Shown: positions 18,633 to 33,018 of the stretch, in pieces
Layout of the letters: every line of letters starts with the position of its first letter
Numbering within the stretch: position 1 is the first letter of the stretch
Source of the DNA: Castellaniella caeni NBRC 101664
GTDB lineage: Bacteria > Pseudomonadota > Gammaproteobacteria > Burkholderiales > Burkholderiaceae_B
NCBI RefSeq assembly: GCF_001592225.1
Contig: NZ_BCWN01000003.1
Span: 162,361-226,360 of the forward strand
Length of the DNA: 64,000 nucleotides
Direction: 5' to 3'
The notes under the pieces: model-generated
The model's input: only the letters and a program-made list of their open reading frames with translations
The model's database searches: none
What the model was told of the DNA's origin: nothing
Position numbers and translations under genes: made by a program

Positions 18633-19378
18633 ATCAGGCGCTCGGCCTGGGCCAGTTCGGCAGCCCGCAGCACGTCTTCATGCAAGCTGGCCCGGCGGCG
18701 GAAAGTATCGAGCATGCGCTGCACGATGACGTCGCGTTCGAGCCCTGTCTGACTGCGCAGGGGATCGACCCGCTTGACCGCCGAGACGGTGCCTTTGTCG
18801 GACAGTTTTTCACGCCCGATGCGCAGCACCCGCACCATTTTGGCGGCATCGATGTCGTACGACATGGTCACGTGGTGCAGCACGGCCTTGCCGCGCCGCG
18901 CCTGGGCGGCGCCGCCGATCTTGCCGCCATCGGACGTGATGTCGTTGAGCGGCTGATACCAGGCTTTGATACCCAGGTCTTTGAGTGCCTGCACGGCGAA
19001 GTCGTCCATGAAGGCATAGGCTTCTTTGAAGCTCATGCCTTCGACCAGGGACAGGGGCGTGTAGAGCGAATACGTGATGGTGTTGCCAGGTTCGACGAAA
19101 ATCGCGCCGCCGCCGGTGATGCGGCGCACGACCTGGATACCGTGGGCAGCCGCCGCCTGGGCGTCCACCTCGTTTTTCAGCGACTGGAAGATACCGATGA
19201 TGATCGCCGGTTTGGCCCATTCCCAGATGCGCAACGTCGGCGCACGCCGTCCGGCCGCAACCTCGTCAAGCAGCACCTGGTCAAGCGCCATGTGCTGCAG
19301 CGGCAGCAGGGGCTCGGGATGCAGCAGCTGCCAGTCGAAATCAGCCCATTGGCTGCGGGGTGTCGTCACGGTGCTCAT
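18587..19378 (-). CDS. lplA: Lipoate-protein ligase, catalytic subunit of a split enzyme
   Basis: Activates lipoate with ATP and attaches it to the lysine of lipoyl domains. The 263 residues hold the BPL/LPL catalytic fold: RRITGGGAIFVEPGNTITYS (lipoyl-AMP binding loop) and GGKIGGAAQARRGKAVLHH (catalytic lysine region). The C-terminal accessory domain of single-chain LplA is absent and is instead encoded by the preceding gene, with which it shares an ATGA overlap. Likely targets include the E2 of the dehydrogenase cluster at 51-56 kb. Its 3' end overlaps the GGDEF-EAL gene by 46 bp. Confidence 0.9.
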   Translation of the reverse strand: MSTVTTPRSQWADFDWQLLHPEPLLPLQHMALDQVLLDEVAAGRRAPTLRIWEWAKPAIIIGIFQSLKNEVDAQAAAAHGIQVVRRITGGGAIFVEPGNTITYSLYTPLSLVEGMSFKEAYAFMDDFAVQALKDLGIKAWYQPLNDITSDGGKIGGAAQARRGKAVLHHVTMSYDIDAAKMVRVLRIGREKLSDKGTVSAVKRVDPLRSQTGLERDVIVQRMLDTFRRRASLHEDVLRAAELAQAERLIQEKFGTEAWLAKVP

Positions 19379-19680
19379 GCCAGTGCCCTCTCGACGGCCA
19401 CGGCCACCCCTTCGGGGCTGATGCCGAACATCTGCACATCGTCCGACAGGGCTTCGCGCACGGCCTGGGCAAGCCCGGCGGCGCCCGCGTTGCAAGGCAG
19501 GCCTTCGAGCGCCGCATTGATCGCGTCCAGCGCCTCGGGTGGTTCGAGGAAAAAATCACCCGACAGCTGCACGTTCTTCAGGTGGCCGGCTTCGACGGAC
19601 AGATCGATCACGACCAGCTTGCCGCCAGGAACCTTGTATTCTCCGTGCCCCGCCCGAAGCGGTTGCTTGATCTCGTGCAT
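19375..19680 (-). CDS. lplB: Lipoate-protein ligase accessory subunit (LplB-like)
   Basis: The 101-residue protein corresponds to the small C-terminal domain of lipoate ligase. It contains EYKVPGGKLVVIDLSVEAGH and SGDFFLEPPEALDAINAAL, the family's KxxGGKLV and GDFF blocks. In archaeal two-piece enzymes (Thermoplasma LplA/LplB) both subunits are required for lipoate activation. The gene precedes lplA and overlaps it by 4 bp, so the two products are made together. Confidence 0.85.
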   Translation of the reverse strand: MHEIKQPLRAGHGEYKVPGGKLVVIDLSVEAGHLKNVQLSGDFFLEPPEALDAINAALEGLPCNAGAAGLAQAVREALSDDVQMFGISPEGVAVAVERALA

Positions 19681-19737
19681 GCGTGTTTCCTGTGTTGACG
19701 TGGGCTAACATTGAGGCCCTATTGCATAGCCGTCATT

Positions 19738-21273
19738 ATGAACGCGATCACTCCGGAAAAGCAGGAGAGCCCCTACACCGACGCCGACGAAATACCCCCC
19801 GTTGCCCACCGGGGCTGGATTCTCGCGGCCCTCATGCTCACCATGTCGCTGGCGGCCATGGACATCACCATCGTCGCCACGGTCATCCCGCAGGTGGTGG
19901 GCGATCTGGGCGGCTTCCAGCAGTTCAGCTGGCTGTTCTCCATCTACCTGCTGGCGCAGACAGTGACGATTCCCATCTACGGCAAGCTGGCCGACCTGTA
20001 TGGCCGCAAGCCGGTGCTCATTGGCGGCGCCTCGCTGTTTCTGCTGGGGTCGGCGGCCTGCGCCCTGGCCTGGGGCATGGTGCCCTTGATCGTCTTTCGC
20101 GGGCTGCAGGGCCTGGGGGCGGGTTCGATCATGGCGACCGTCAACACGCTGGCGGGCGACCTGTATTCCACCCGCGAGCGCGCCCGCATCCAGGGCTGGC
20201 TGTCGAGCGTCTGGGGGGTGGCCGCCATCGTCGGCCCCACGCTGGGAGGCGCGTTTGCCGAATACGCCACGTGGCGCTGGGTGTTTCTGGTGAACATCCC
20301 CATCGGCCTGGCCGCGATCGGCCTGATCGCCCACTTCCTGCACGAGCAGGCGCCCAGCCGCCGCCATGCCATCGACTACGGCGGCGCCATCCTGATGATG
20401 CTGGCGGGCTCCGTCGGGGTCTTCGGCCTGCTGCAAGGCGGCAATGCCTGGGCCTGGGGGTCGTTGCCCAGCCTGCTGACCTTCGCCCTGGCCGCCGCGC
20501 TGGTCGCCGCCACCGTCTGGCGCGAGCGCCGCGCGGCGGAGCCCATCATGCCGGGCTGGGTCTGGAAAGACCGCACCATGCTGGGTGCCAATCTGGGGGT
20601 GCTGGGCATGGGGCTCATCATGATGGCGCCCGACACCTATCTGCCCATCTTTGCCCAGTCGGTGCTGGGCCTGGGGCCCATCGCCGCCGGCCTGGTGCTG
20701 GCCAGCATGAGCCTGGGCTGGGTGTCGGCCTCGGCCTGGTCGGGGCGGCTGTACCTGCGGTACGGATTTCGCGACACGGCCCTGTTTGGCGGCCTGCTGA
20801 TTCTGCTGGCGGTGCTGGGTTTTACCCTGCTGCCCGAGCACCCCGCCGTCTGGCTGGTGACCGCCGACCAGATTCTGTTGGGCGCGGGCTTCGGCATGCT
20901 GTCCACGCCGCTGCTGGTGGGCGTACAGGCCGCCGTGCCGTGGCAGCAGCGCGGTGTCGCCACTGGCGCAAACATGTGGTCGCGATACCTGGGACAAAGC
21001 CTGGGGGCGGCCATCGTCGGCGCCTTGTTCAACCACACGATCCGCGAACAGCTGGCGGCCGCCCCGGCGGCGCTGACGGACACCCTGCCCCCGGTGAGCC
21101 AGTTGGTGAGTGTGCTGCAGACCGAAGCGCCCGGCACGGCCAGCCACCAGTTCCTGCTCACCGCCTTCGATCTGTCCACCCGTCAGGTATACACAGGCAT
21201 GCTGTGGGCGGCGGTGCTGACGCTATTGGTGGTGCTGCTGGCACCTCGGCACGCAGCGGCGCTGGACGCTTAG
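19738..21273 (+). CDS. MFS drug/metabolite exporter, DHA2 family
   Basis: The 511-residue inner-membrane protein of the 14-helix DHA2 group has MDITIVATVIPQVVGDLGG in TM1, the motif A loop GKLADLYGRKPV, and motif C-like SVWGVAAIVGPTLGGAF, all typical of proton-driven multidrug exporters. The substrate is unknown. The ATG at 19738 is preferred over a TTG 27 bp upstream. Divergent from lplBA; no regulator adjoins it. A shared hairpin terminator follows. Confidence 0.88.
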   Translation: MNAITPEKQESPYTDADEIPPVAHRGWILAALMLTMSLAAMDITIVATVIPQVVGDLGGFQQFSWLFSIYLLAQTVTIPIYGKLADLYGRKPVLIGGASLFLLGSAACALAWGMVPLIVFRGLQGLGAGSIMATVNTLAGDLYSTRERARIQGWLSSVWGVAAIVGPTLGGAFAEYATWRWVFLVNIPIGLAAIGLIAHFLHEQAPSRRHAIDYGGAILMMLAGSVGVFGLLQGGNAWAWGSLPSLLTFALAAALVAATVWRERRAAEPIMPGWVWKDRTMLGANLGVLGMGLIMMAPDTYLPIFAQSVLGLGPIAAGLVLASMSLGWVSASAWSGRLYLRYGFRDTALFGGLLILLAVLGFTLLPEHPAVWLVTADQILLGAGFGMLSTPLLVGVQAAVPWQQRGVATGANMWSRYLGQSLGAAIVGALFNHTIREQLAAAPAALTDTLPPVSQLVSVLQTEAPGTASHQFLLTAFDLSTRQVYTGMLWAAVLTLLVVLLAPRHAAALDA

Positions 21274-21313
21274 GGCTTGACCGCTCATCCCGCCTGGTTT
21301 TGAGGATGCAGAA

Positions 21314-21348
21314 AAAAACCTGCATCGGCTTGACCGAGGCAGGTTTTT
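21314..21348. terminator. Bidirectional terminator between the MFS gene and tRNA-Ser
   Basis: A 10-bp perfect stem AAAAACCTGC / GCAGGTTTTT with a 15-base loop that itself contains a TCGG/CCGA inner stem. T-runs appear on both strands, serving the MFS gene (plus) and the tRNA (minus). Confidence 0.85.
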
Positions 21349-21352
21349 CAAA

Positions 21353-21444
<92 letters not shown>

Positions 21445-21468
21445 GGTTCGACTGCGGTCAAGTCCGGC

Positions 21469-21496
21469 ATTCTAGCACGGAATTTGGCTCATGCAA
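21469..21496 (-). promoter_or_regulatory. Promoter of tRNA-Ser
   Basis: On the minus strand TTGCAT (-35, 21491-21496), a 16-bp spacer and TAGAAT (-10, 21469-21474) are followed by a GC-rich discriminator GCCGG. The tRNA starts 24 bp further on. Such discriminators are usual in stable-RNA promoters under stringent control. Confidence 0.5.
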
Positions 21497-21572
21497 TTCG
21501 CCCGCCCATATTGTTGAAAGCTGACAGACCGCTTATAGTGAATTCAGGCATCGCAAGCTTTCGGAGGCCATC

Positions 21573-21938
21573 ATGAACATCCAGGCTCTGCATTTCGTGC
21601 TCGACATCGACGGCAATGGCAGCATTTCCAGCTGGGAAGTCATCGATGCCCTCAAATGGGGTGTCACCCTGCCCGGGCGCCTGCTGGTCGAAGGTCTGGG
21701 CAACATCCCCCTCGTGGCCAACACGTTTGGCATTCAGGCGTCGGCCGCCACAGGCTACGCCAGTTTCAACAGCTTGCTGGCCACCGGGGCCAGTCTCGTC
21801 TTCTGGGTGCTGGTGCTGTATTTGCTGACGCGCATCGGCGCCCAGCGCGAACCCAAAGCCTCGACACAGGCCGCGCCGCCCGTCATCCCGGGCATGCCGC
21901 ACTATCGCGGCCCCAAGCCCCATAAGCACTCGGGCTGA
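21573..21938 (+). CDS. Small membrane protein with an EF-hand loop
   Basis: The 121-residue protein has no recognised family. Residues 11-22 (DIDGNGSISSWE) fit the 12-residue EF-hand calcium loop at every key place: Asp1, Asp3, Asn5, Gly6, Ser7, Ile8, Ser9, Glu12. One strong transmembrane helix lies near residues 73-90 (LLATGASLVFWVLVLYLLT), with a weaker hydrophobic stretch about 33-50, and a Pro/His/Lys-rich tail. A CGGAGG-like site precedes the ATG. It stands alone between tRNA-Ser and serS. Calcium binding is inferred from the loop only. Confidence 0.7.
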   Translation: MNIQALHFVLDIDGNGSISSWEVIDALKWGVTLPGRLLVEGLGNIPLVANTFGIQASAATGYASFNSLLATGASLVFWVLVLYLLTRIGAQREPKASTQAAPPVIPGMPHYRGPKPHKHSG

Positions 21939-21992
21939 TACCCGCGAAAGCCGCGCGCAACACACTCGGCGACCAGGAAACAGGCACCACCA

Positions 21993-22016
21993 CACACTCG
22001 CACGCAATCGAGTGTG
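21993..22016. terminator. Hairpin between convergent genes
   Basis: CACACTCG pairs with CGAGTGTG across an 8-base loop, between the small membrane protein (plus) and serS (minus). There is no T-tract; it is a weak candidate. Confidence 0.35.
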
Positions 22017-22100
22017 ATCAGGCGGCGGCGGACTCGACCAGGCAGCCCGCGCTCGCGTCAGACACGCTGCGCGGCGCCTGGCTTGGCCGATCCCAGGCTT

Positions 22101-23489
<1,389 letters not shown>

Positions 23490-23519
23490 TCAGCCTGGGG
23501 CCACGTACACTGGGCACCT

Positions 23520-24140
23520 ATGCACGACACTATCCGCCTCATCCACGCACACGAACTTGCCAGCGCGCCCTGCCACCACGACGCGGCCATCACCCGACAG
23601 CTGGCGCAGTATCCGGCCCAGGCATCGGCAGATGATTTTCTGTGGCGCGTGAGCACCACCGACATCCGCCAAGACGGGCCCCTGGATGCCTGGGTGGACA
23701 TTGATCGCATCCTGCTGGTCACTGGCGACACGCCCCTGTGCCTGACCCACACAGAACAGCAGCGCGACACACGGCTGGATTACGGGGGCCGCCTGTACTT
23801 TGCCGGCGAGACACCCTACCGGGCCACGCTGCCGGAAGGCCCGACACACACCTTCGACCTGATGTTCCGCCGCAAGCAGGGCCACGGCTGCGTCGATCTG
23901 CGCACACGCGAACAACAGCTGCCGCTGCGCCCCGGCGACACCATCCTGCACTGCCTGCACGGGCGGTTTCGCGCGAGCTTCCCGGCCCACCTGGGTGGCG
24001 AACGTTTGCTGGACACAGGCGACACCCTGCACATCACGCTGGACTACGTGCCCTTCTTCAAGCTGGGGCTGACCCCGCTTACGCCGGGCGCGCGCCTGGC
24101 CGACGCGCGCCTGAACCTGTATCCGGGAGATCAGCGGTAA
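23520..24140 (+). CDS. HutD/Ves family cupin protein
   Basis: The 206-residue protein of the HutD/Ves family has a bicupin-like fold, with FLWRVSTTDIRQDGPLD, DRILLVTGDTPLCL and a final FDLMFRR-type block. HutD is linked to histidine utilisation in some bacteria, and Ves to cold stress in E. coli; the biochemical role is unsettled. No hut genes are near, so the name is by family only. It runs divergently from serS and overlaps the aromatic permease gene tail-to-tail by 10 bp. Confidence 0.82.
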   Translation: MHDTIRLIHAHELASAPCHHDAAITRQLAQYPAQASADDFLWRVSTTDIRQDGPLDAWVDIDRILLVTGDTPLCLTHTEQQRDTRLDYGGRLYFAGETPYRATLPEGPTHTFDLMFRRKQGHGCVDLRTREQQLPLRPGDTILHCLHGRFRASFPAHLGGERLLDTGDTLHITLDYVPFFKLGLTPLTPGARLADARLNLYPGDQR

Positions 24141-25387
24141 ACCGGCAGGATGTCGAGCACGTCGGGCGACAGCAGATGAAACCCCGCCGACAGCAGCCCA
24201 TAGATCAGTACCAGCCACACCAGCGCAAGGCGCCCGCGGTTTGCCTGGTGGGCAAGCAGGCTCTTCCACTCCATCAGAGCCGGGATGATGACTGACCAGA
24301 TGGCGGCGGCAAAGCCCGCGAAACCAATCGCCATGATGAAGCCGTCCGGGAAAATCGTGCCCGCCAGCACAGGCGGGGCAAAAGCCACCAGCGCCGTCTT
24401 CACGCGGCCTGGCACACGGTCGTCAAACGAGCAGGCATCGGCGATGTAGTCGAACAGCCCCAGCCCGGCTCCGAGAAACGAGGTGACCACCGCCAAGAAC
24501 GCAAATACGGAGACCGCCTGCCCCAGCCAGGCATCGGCGCGAACCTGTTCCACCGCCGCCAGATAGTGGCTGATGTTGCCGCCCTGCGCATAGACCGCGC
24601 GCAGGCCCTCGCGGCTGAGCACGCCAAAACCGGTGAGAATCCAGGCGGCGTAGAACAGACCCGCGATCAGCAGGCCATAGAAGATGCAGCGGCCGATGCG
24701 CTTTTCGTCCGGGCCGTAATACTTGACCAAGCTGGGCACGCTGGCATGAAAACAGAACGACGTGAGAAAGTACGGCAAAGTGGCCAGCACGTACCAGGCC
24801 CTGGGCAGCCGCTCGCCACCCGCGACCAGCGTGCCGCCGTCGCCCAGGTGCTCTACGCGAAAGGCGGGCAGCATGCCCGCCAGCGCGGCCACGAAGGCCA
24901 CGACCATCCCCACCATCAGGATGACGGACAGGCGATCGACTATTCGCGTGCTCCAGAAGATACAGGCCGCCAGCAAGAGGCCAAAGCACAGACTGACCAG
25001 CCCCTGGGGCCAGGACAAGCCCAGGCTGTGCCCGAGCGTGGCGCCGCCGCCGCTGGTGTAGGCATACATCAGCATGTAGAGCACGAAGCCCACCGACAGG
25101 CCGTTGAGCAGGTTCCAGCCGCGGCCCAGGGTGCCGCGTACGACGGTGTCGAAACTGGCCCCCGGCGCATAACGCAAGTTGGCCCGCAGAATCATGTGCG
25201 CGCTGGCGCGCATCATGAAAAACGACAGCACCAGCACGGCCAGCGTCCAGCCTGTCCACATCCCCGCCGCAATGATGGGCAGGGTCAGCATGCCGGCACC
25301 GATCACGGTGCCGGCGACGATCATGGTGCCCCCCAGGGTAGAGGGGGCCGCCGCATGCCCCTGGTTGGGGGCGGTCTTGCAATCCAA
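24131..25387 (-). CDS. Aromatic amino acid permease (HAAAP family, Mtr/TyrP-like)
   Basis: The 418-residue inner-membrane proton symporter for tryptophan or tyrosine has about eleven helices. TM1 carries the family signature LGGTMIVAGTVIGAGMLTLP, and a later helix contains YFLTSFCFHASVPSLVKYY, as in Mtr and TyrP. The start is taken as TTG at 25387 because GGAG lies seven bases upstream and no ATG precedes the conserved LGGT. The GTG at 25438 is an alternative giving 435 residues. Tryptophan versus tyrosine cannot be decided. Confidence 0.87.
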   Translation of the reverse strand: MDCKTAPNQGHAAAPSTLGGTMIVAGTVIGAGMLTLPIIAAGMWTGWTLAVLVLSFFMMRASAHMILRANLRYAPGASFDTVVRGTLGRGWNLLNGLSVGFVLYMLMYAYTSGGGATLGHSLGLSWPQGLVSLCFGLLLAACIFWSTRIVDRLSVILMVGMVVAFVAALAGMLPAFRVEHLGDGGTLVAGGERLPRAWYVLATLPYFLTSFCFHASVPSLVKYYGPDEKRIGRCIFYGLLIAGLFYAAWILTGFGVLSREGLRAVYAQGGNISHYLAAVEQVRADAWLGQAVSVFAFLAVVTSFLGAGLGLFDYIADACSFDDRVPGRVKTALVAFAPPVLAGTIFPDGFIMAIGFAGFAAAIWSVIIPALMEWKSLLAHQANRGRLALVWLVLIYGLLSAGFHLLSPDVLDILPVYR

Positions 25388-25394
25388 CTGTGTT

Positions 25395-25398
25395 CTCC
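25395..25398 (-). promoter_or_regulatory. Ribosome binding site selecting a TTG start
   Basis: GGAG on the minus strand, seven bases before TTG at 25387-25385, is the only good Shine-Dalgarno for the aromatic permease. The first ATG of the frame (25324) lies inside the conserved TM1 motif and would break it. Confidence 0.6.
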
Positions 25399-25453
25399 AG
25401 ACCTGCTTCGGGCAGGCGAAGGGAGAATTGTAGGGCACAAATTACAAGGAATT

Positions 25454-25993
25454 TCAGTTGCGCGCGGGCAGCATGCGCAGCAAGGTATCGTCGCGGCGGA
25501 TGTAGTGGTGCCTGAGCGCCGCCAGGGCATGCAGTCCGATCAGGCCGTAGCCGATATTGGCGATCAGCTTGTGGGCGCCCAGCACCGACTTGGCCAGCGC
25601 CTTGTTTTCAGCGGAGAGCACCGGCAGGGGCAGGCCCCACAGCCGCGGGCTGCCGCCAGCGGCGTTGATGCCAAACCAGGCCAGCAGCGGCAGACCGATG
25701 ACGAGGGCATACAGGGCAACGTGCATCAACTGTGCCAGGCGGGTCTCCCAGGCGGCGGGCGCGGGCGTGATCCCGGGCGCGTGCTGCGCGAGCCGGGCTC
25801 CCAGGCGCAGCACGGCCAATACCAGCACCGTCAAGCCGCAGGAAGAATGCAGCATCTTCAAGGTGGCCATGGTGGCGCTTTCACGCGGGAAAAAGCCTTT
25901 CAGCTCGGCGGTCGTGTAGACGACAACGAGCAGCAGCAAAGTGAGCCAGTGCAAGCTGATCGACAAAGGAGAATAACGGCTGGGAGCGGACAT
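25454..25993 (-). CDS. Cytochrome b561
   Basis: The 179-residue di-heme inner-membrane cytochrome of the bacterial b561 (CybB) family has four helices, with histidines placed for heme: ISLHWLTLLLL, KMLHSSCGLTVLVL, LMHVALYALVIGLP and LGAHKLIANIGYGLIGLHAL. It may oxidise ubiquinol, with superoxide scavenging proposed for E. coli CybB. The ATG at 25993 has AGGAAG eight bases upstream; earlier in-frame starts add a sequence without homology. Confidence 0.9.
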   Translation of the reverse strand: MSAPSRYSPLSISLHWLTLLLLVVVYTTAELKGFFPRESATMATLKMLHSSCGLTVLVLAVLRLGARLAQHAPGITPAPAAWETRLAQLMHVALYALVIGLPLLAWFGINAAGGSPRLWGLPLPVLSAENKALAKSVLGAHKLIANIGYGLIGLHALAALRHHYIRRDDTLLRMLPARN

Positions 25994-26100
25994 GGATGGC
26001 TTCCTGAAAAACAGCTGAAAAAAACTAGCTGCATCATCGCGCACCATGGATGAATGGAAGATGAACGGCACGGCGGCAGGCATAATCCGGCGGCACGGCG

Positions 26101-27555
26101 TCAATTGCCCGCTTCGTCGTCCCACTGGCGCAGCTGCGCCAATTTGTCGGCAATTTTGAGTTCGAGGCCGCGCGGGACAGGCTGATACCAACCGGGTTCC
26201 GCCATGCCGTCGGGCAGGTAAGTTTCACCCGCGGCATAGGCGTTGGGCTCGTCGTGCGCGTAGCGGTAGGCGTGCCCGTAGCCCAGTTCTTTCATGAGCT
26301 TGGTGGGGGCGTTGCGCAAATGCACCGGCACCTCGCGGCTCTTGTCTTGCTTCACGAAGGCACGTGCCCGGTTGTAGGCCACGTAGCCCGCATTGCTCTT
26401 GGCGGCGATGGCCAGATAAATGACGGCTTGTGCCAGGGCCAGCTCGCCTTCGGGGCTGCCCAGGCGCTCGAAGGTGGCGGCGGCATCGTTGGCGATCTGC
26501 AGGGCGCGCGGGTCGGCCAGGCCGATGTCTTCCCAGGCCATGCGCACGATGCGCCGCGACAGGTAGCGGGGGTCGGCACCACCATCCAGCATGCGCGTGA
26601 ACCAGTACAGGGCGGCATCCGGGTGCGAGCCACGCACCGATTTGTGCAAGGCGGAAATCTGATCGTAGAAGTTGTCGCCGCCCTTGTCGAAACGCCGTGC
26701 GTTGAGCGTGAGCGCGTTTTCGATGAAAGCCGCATCCACCTGGTTGACACGGCTGGCTTGCGCCGCGCTTTGGCACTGCTCCAGCAGATTGAGCAGTCGC
26801 CGGGCGTCGCCATCGGCATAGCCGACCAGGGTGTCGATGGCCAGATCATCAAAGGCCAGATCGCCCATAGTCTGCGCCTGTGCCCGGCGCACCAGCTGCC
26901 GCAGTTCGTCCTCGGTGAGCGACTTCAGCACATAGACCTGGGCGCGCGACAAGAGGGCCGAATTGACCTCGAACGACGGGTTCTCGGTGGTCGCGCCGAT
27001 GAACGTGACCAGGCCGCTTTCCACATAAGGCAGCAAGGCGTCCTGCTGCGACTTGTTGAAGCGGTGGATCTCGTCCACGAAGAGGATGGTGTGCCGCCCC
27101 CGCGCCTGGCCGCCTTCGGCCTGCGCCATGGCGGCACGGATGTCCTTGACCCCGGAGAAGACCGCCGACAGGGCGATGAAATCGCAATCGAAGGCCGAGG
27201 CCGTAAGCCGCGCCAGCGTGGTCTTGCCCACGCCCGGCGGCCCCCAGAAGATCATGGAATGCGGCTTGCCCGACTGGAAGGCCAGGCGCAGCGGCTTGCC
27301 CTCGCCCAGCAGATGCGTCTGACCGATGACCTCGTCAAGCGTGGCCGGGCGCAGCAGTTCGGCCAGCGGCGCATGCGCGCGATCGGCCAAGGAAGCGGCA
27401 GGCGCCGCGGCAACGCCCGCCGCGGCCTGCGCCGGGCTGGCGCGCCGGGAACGGCGCACGCCAGCAGCGGCGCCCGGGCCAGAATCAGTGCCCAAGCCAG
27501 GGGCGGCGTTCGGGCCGTCAGGCGCGTCGCCCAGGAGGTCTCCTTGCGTGACCAT
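26101..27555 (-). CDS. rarA: Replication-associated recombination protein A (MgsA)
   Basis: AAA+ clamp-loader-like ATPase acting at stalled forks and single-strand DNA ends. The 484 residues include a disordered Ala/Gly/Pro-rich lead of about 55 residues, then ATPase motifs: Walker A GPPGVGKTTLA, Walker B LFVDEIHRFNKSQQDALLP and sensor 1 GATTENPSFEVN. The C-terminal tetramerisation part contains DPRYLSRRIVRMAWEDIGLADP. It begins 10 bp after lolA in the conserved ftsK-lolA-rarA operon. Confidence 0.95.
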   Translation of the reverse strand: MVTQGDLLGDAPDGPNAAPGLGTDSGPGAAAGVRRSRRASPAQAAAGVAAAPAASLADRAHAPLAELLRPATLDEVIGQTHLLGEGKPLRLAFQSGKPHSMIFWGPPGVGKTTLARLTASAFDCDFIALSAVFSGVKDIRAAMAQAEGGQARGRHTILFVDEIHRFNKSQQDALLPYVESGLVTFIGATTENPSFEVNSALLSRAQVYVLKSLTEDELRQLVRRAQAQTMGDLAFDDLAIDTLVGYADGDARRLLNLLEQCQSAAQASRVNQVDAAFIENALTLNARRFDKGGDNFYDQISALHKSVRGSHPDAALYWFTRMLDGGADPRYLSRRIVRMAWEDIGLADPRALQIANDAAATFERLGSPEGELALAQAVIYLAIAAKSNAGYVAYNRARAFVKQDKSREVPVHLRNAPTKLMKELGYGHAYRYAHDEPNAYAAGETYLPDGMAEPGWYQPVPRGLELKIADKLAQLRQWDDEAGN

Positions 27556-27565
27556 CAGCGCACCG

Positions 27566-28213
27566 TCAATTCATTTTCACTAGCGCGGCCCCTTTGGGGA
27601 CGCTGAACTGGAACTGGCTGGCGGCAATACCCGGATTGGCCTTCAGCTCGGCAAACTGGATGCGCGAGGTCTGGCCGAAGGCATCGAGCAGCACCAGCTG
27701 GCGCGGCAAGCCATCGGAAAAGCCGATATCCACGTGCACGAAACCGGCATCCGGCGATTTGGGCACGGCGCGCAGCCACTGCAGGCCGTCGTGGTCTTCT
27801 TGGGCCTGCAGCTTGAAGGCGTCATCGAGCGAACCCGAGCCAAACAGCAGGGCGGCGGGCGATGCCCCGATGGCCTGCCCCGCCTTGCGCTCGGTGACCT
27901 GTTCAAGATCGGGGTCGTACTGGTAGACGCGCTGGCCATCGGAGACGATGAGCTGCGCATAGGGCTTGACGACCTGCCAGCGGAACTTGCCGGGCCGTTG
28001 AAAGGCGAAGGTGCCGCTTTGCGCGCGCTTGACGCCGTCCTTGCCGGCCTGTTCCTGCTGGAACTGGCCCGTGGCCGACTGTACCTTCTGGATGAAGGAT
28101 TCGAGCTGCAGCTGGGCGCTGTCCACGGCCTGGGCCACCCCGGGCAGCACGATGGCACACGCCAAGACCAAAGCGCCCATCCAGGTGCGGCGCCCAAAAA
28201 CGGGGAAAACCAT
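27566..28213 (-). CDS. lolA: Outer-membrane lipoprotein carrier protein LolA
   Basis: Periplasmic chaperone taking lipoproteins from LolCDE to LolB. The 215-residue precursor has a signal peptide about residues 8-29 (WMGALVLACAIVLPGVAQA), and the mature half-barrel carries GTFAFQRPGKFRWQVVKPYAQLI (quoted in part: FQRPGKFRWQVVKPY), the family hallmark. The ATG at 28213 is chosen because GAGG lies nine bases upstream; the ATG at 28222 directly abuts that site. It follows the ftsK stop by one base. Confidence 0.93.
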   Translation of the reverse strand: MVFPVFGRRTWMGALVLACAIVLPGVAQAVDSAQLQLESFIQKVQSATGQFQQEQAGKDGVKRAQSGTFAFQRPGKFRWQVVKPYAQLIVSDGQRVYQYDPDLEQVTERKAGQAIGASPAALLFGSGSLDDAFKLQAQEDHDGLQWLRAVPKSPDAGFVHVDIGFSDGLPRQLVLLDAFGQTSRIQFAELKANPGIAASQFQFSVPKGAALVKMN

Positions 28214-28214
28214 A

Positions 28215-32483
<4,269 letters not shown>

Positions 32484-32530
32484 ACATTGGCCTGCGCGCC
32501 ATGCCCCGGCGCGCGTCCACGGAGAACCCG

Positions 32531-32866
32531 ATGCATGCCAGCTGGCTTTATTTGTTCATCGCCATCGTGGCGGAAGTGATCGCCACCTCGGCGCTGAAGG
32601 TATCGGAAGGCTTCAGCCGCCTGGCGCCGTCGATCGTGACTATCGTCGGCTACGGCCTGGCGTTTTACCTGCTGGCCCTGGCGCTGAAGACGATTCCGGT
32701 GGGCGTCGCCTATGCCGTCTGGTCGGGGGTGGGCATCGTGGCCATTGCCGCCATCGGCTATTTTTTCTTTGGCCAGACGCTGGATGCGGCGGCCCTGATC
32801 GGCATTGGCCTGATTCTGGCGGGTGTGCTGGTGCTGAATGTGTTCTCGGCCTCGGGCGGACACTGA
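32531..32866 (+). CDS. Small multidrug resistance pump, EmrE/Qac type
   Basis: The 111-residue four-helix proton antiporter exports quaternary cations. The essential membrane Glu is residue 15 in [18 protein letters not shown]. The sequence follows EmrE ([20 protein letters not shown]) rather than the guanidinium exporter Gdx/SugE type. A GGAG site lies seven bases before the ATG. It sits 47 bp after the Smr gene and is followed by a strong terminator. Confidence 0.92.
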   Translation: MHASWLYLFIAIVAEVIATSALKVSEGFSRLAPSIVTIVGYGLAFYLLALALKTIPVGVAYAVWSGVGIVAIAAIGYFFFGQTLDAAALIGIGLILAGVLVLNVFSASGGH

Positions 32867-32974
32867 AGCGCCGCGCGCAACACCGAACCCGGACGACGCC
32901 GAACCCGGACGACGCCGAAACAGGGGCGGCACCGCGACACTGGCGACAGCGGATATAAAGCGGACACGAATGAG

Positions 32975-33018
32975 CGAGGCCGGTGATGAATCACCGGCCT
33001 CGTCAGGTTTTCGTTTTT
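32975..33018 (+). terminator. Rho-independent terminator after the EmrE-type gene
   Basis: A perfect 12-bp stem CGAGGCCGGTGA / TCACCGGCCTCG with a TGAA loop, followed by a T-rich tract (ggttttcgttttta). It lies about 110 bp after the stop. Confidence 0.85.

Noticed and set aside
24566..26053. Plus-strand open frame of 495 codons across permease and cytochrome b561
   Set aside because: Shadow frame; Gln/Gly/His-rich composition typical of reverse-strand translation of membrane protein genes.
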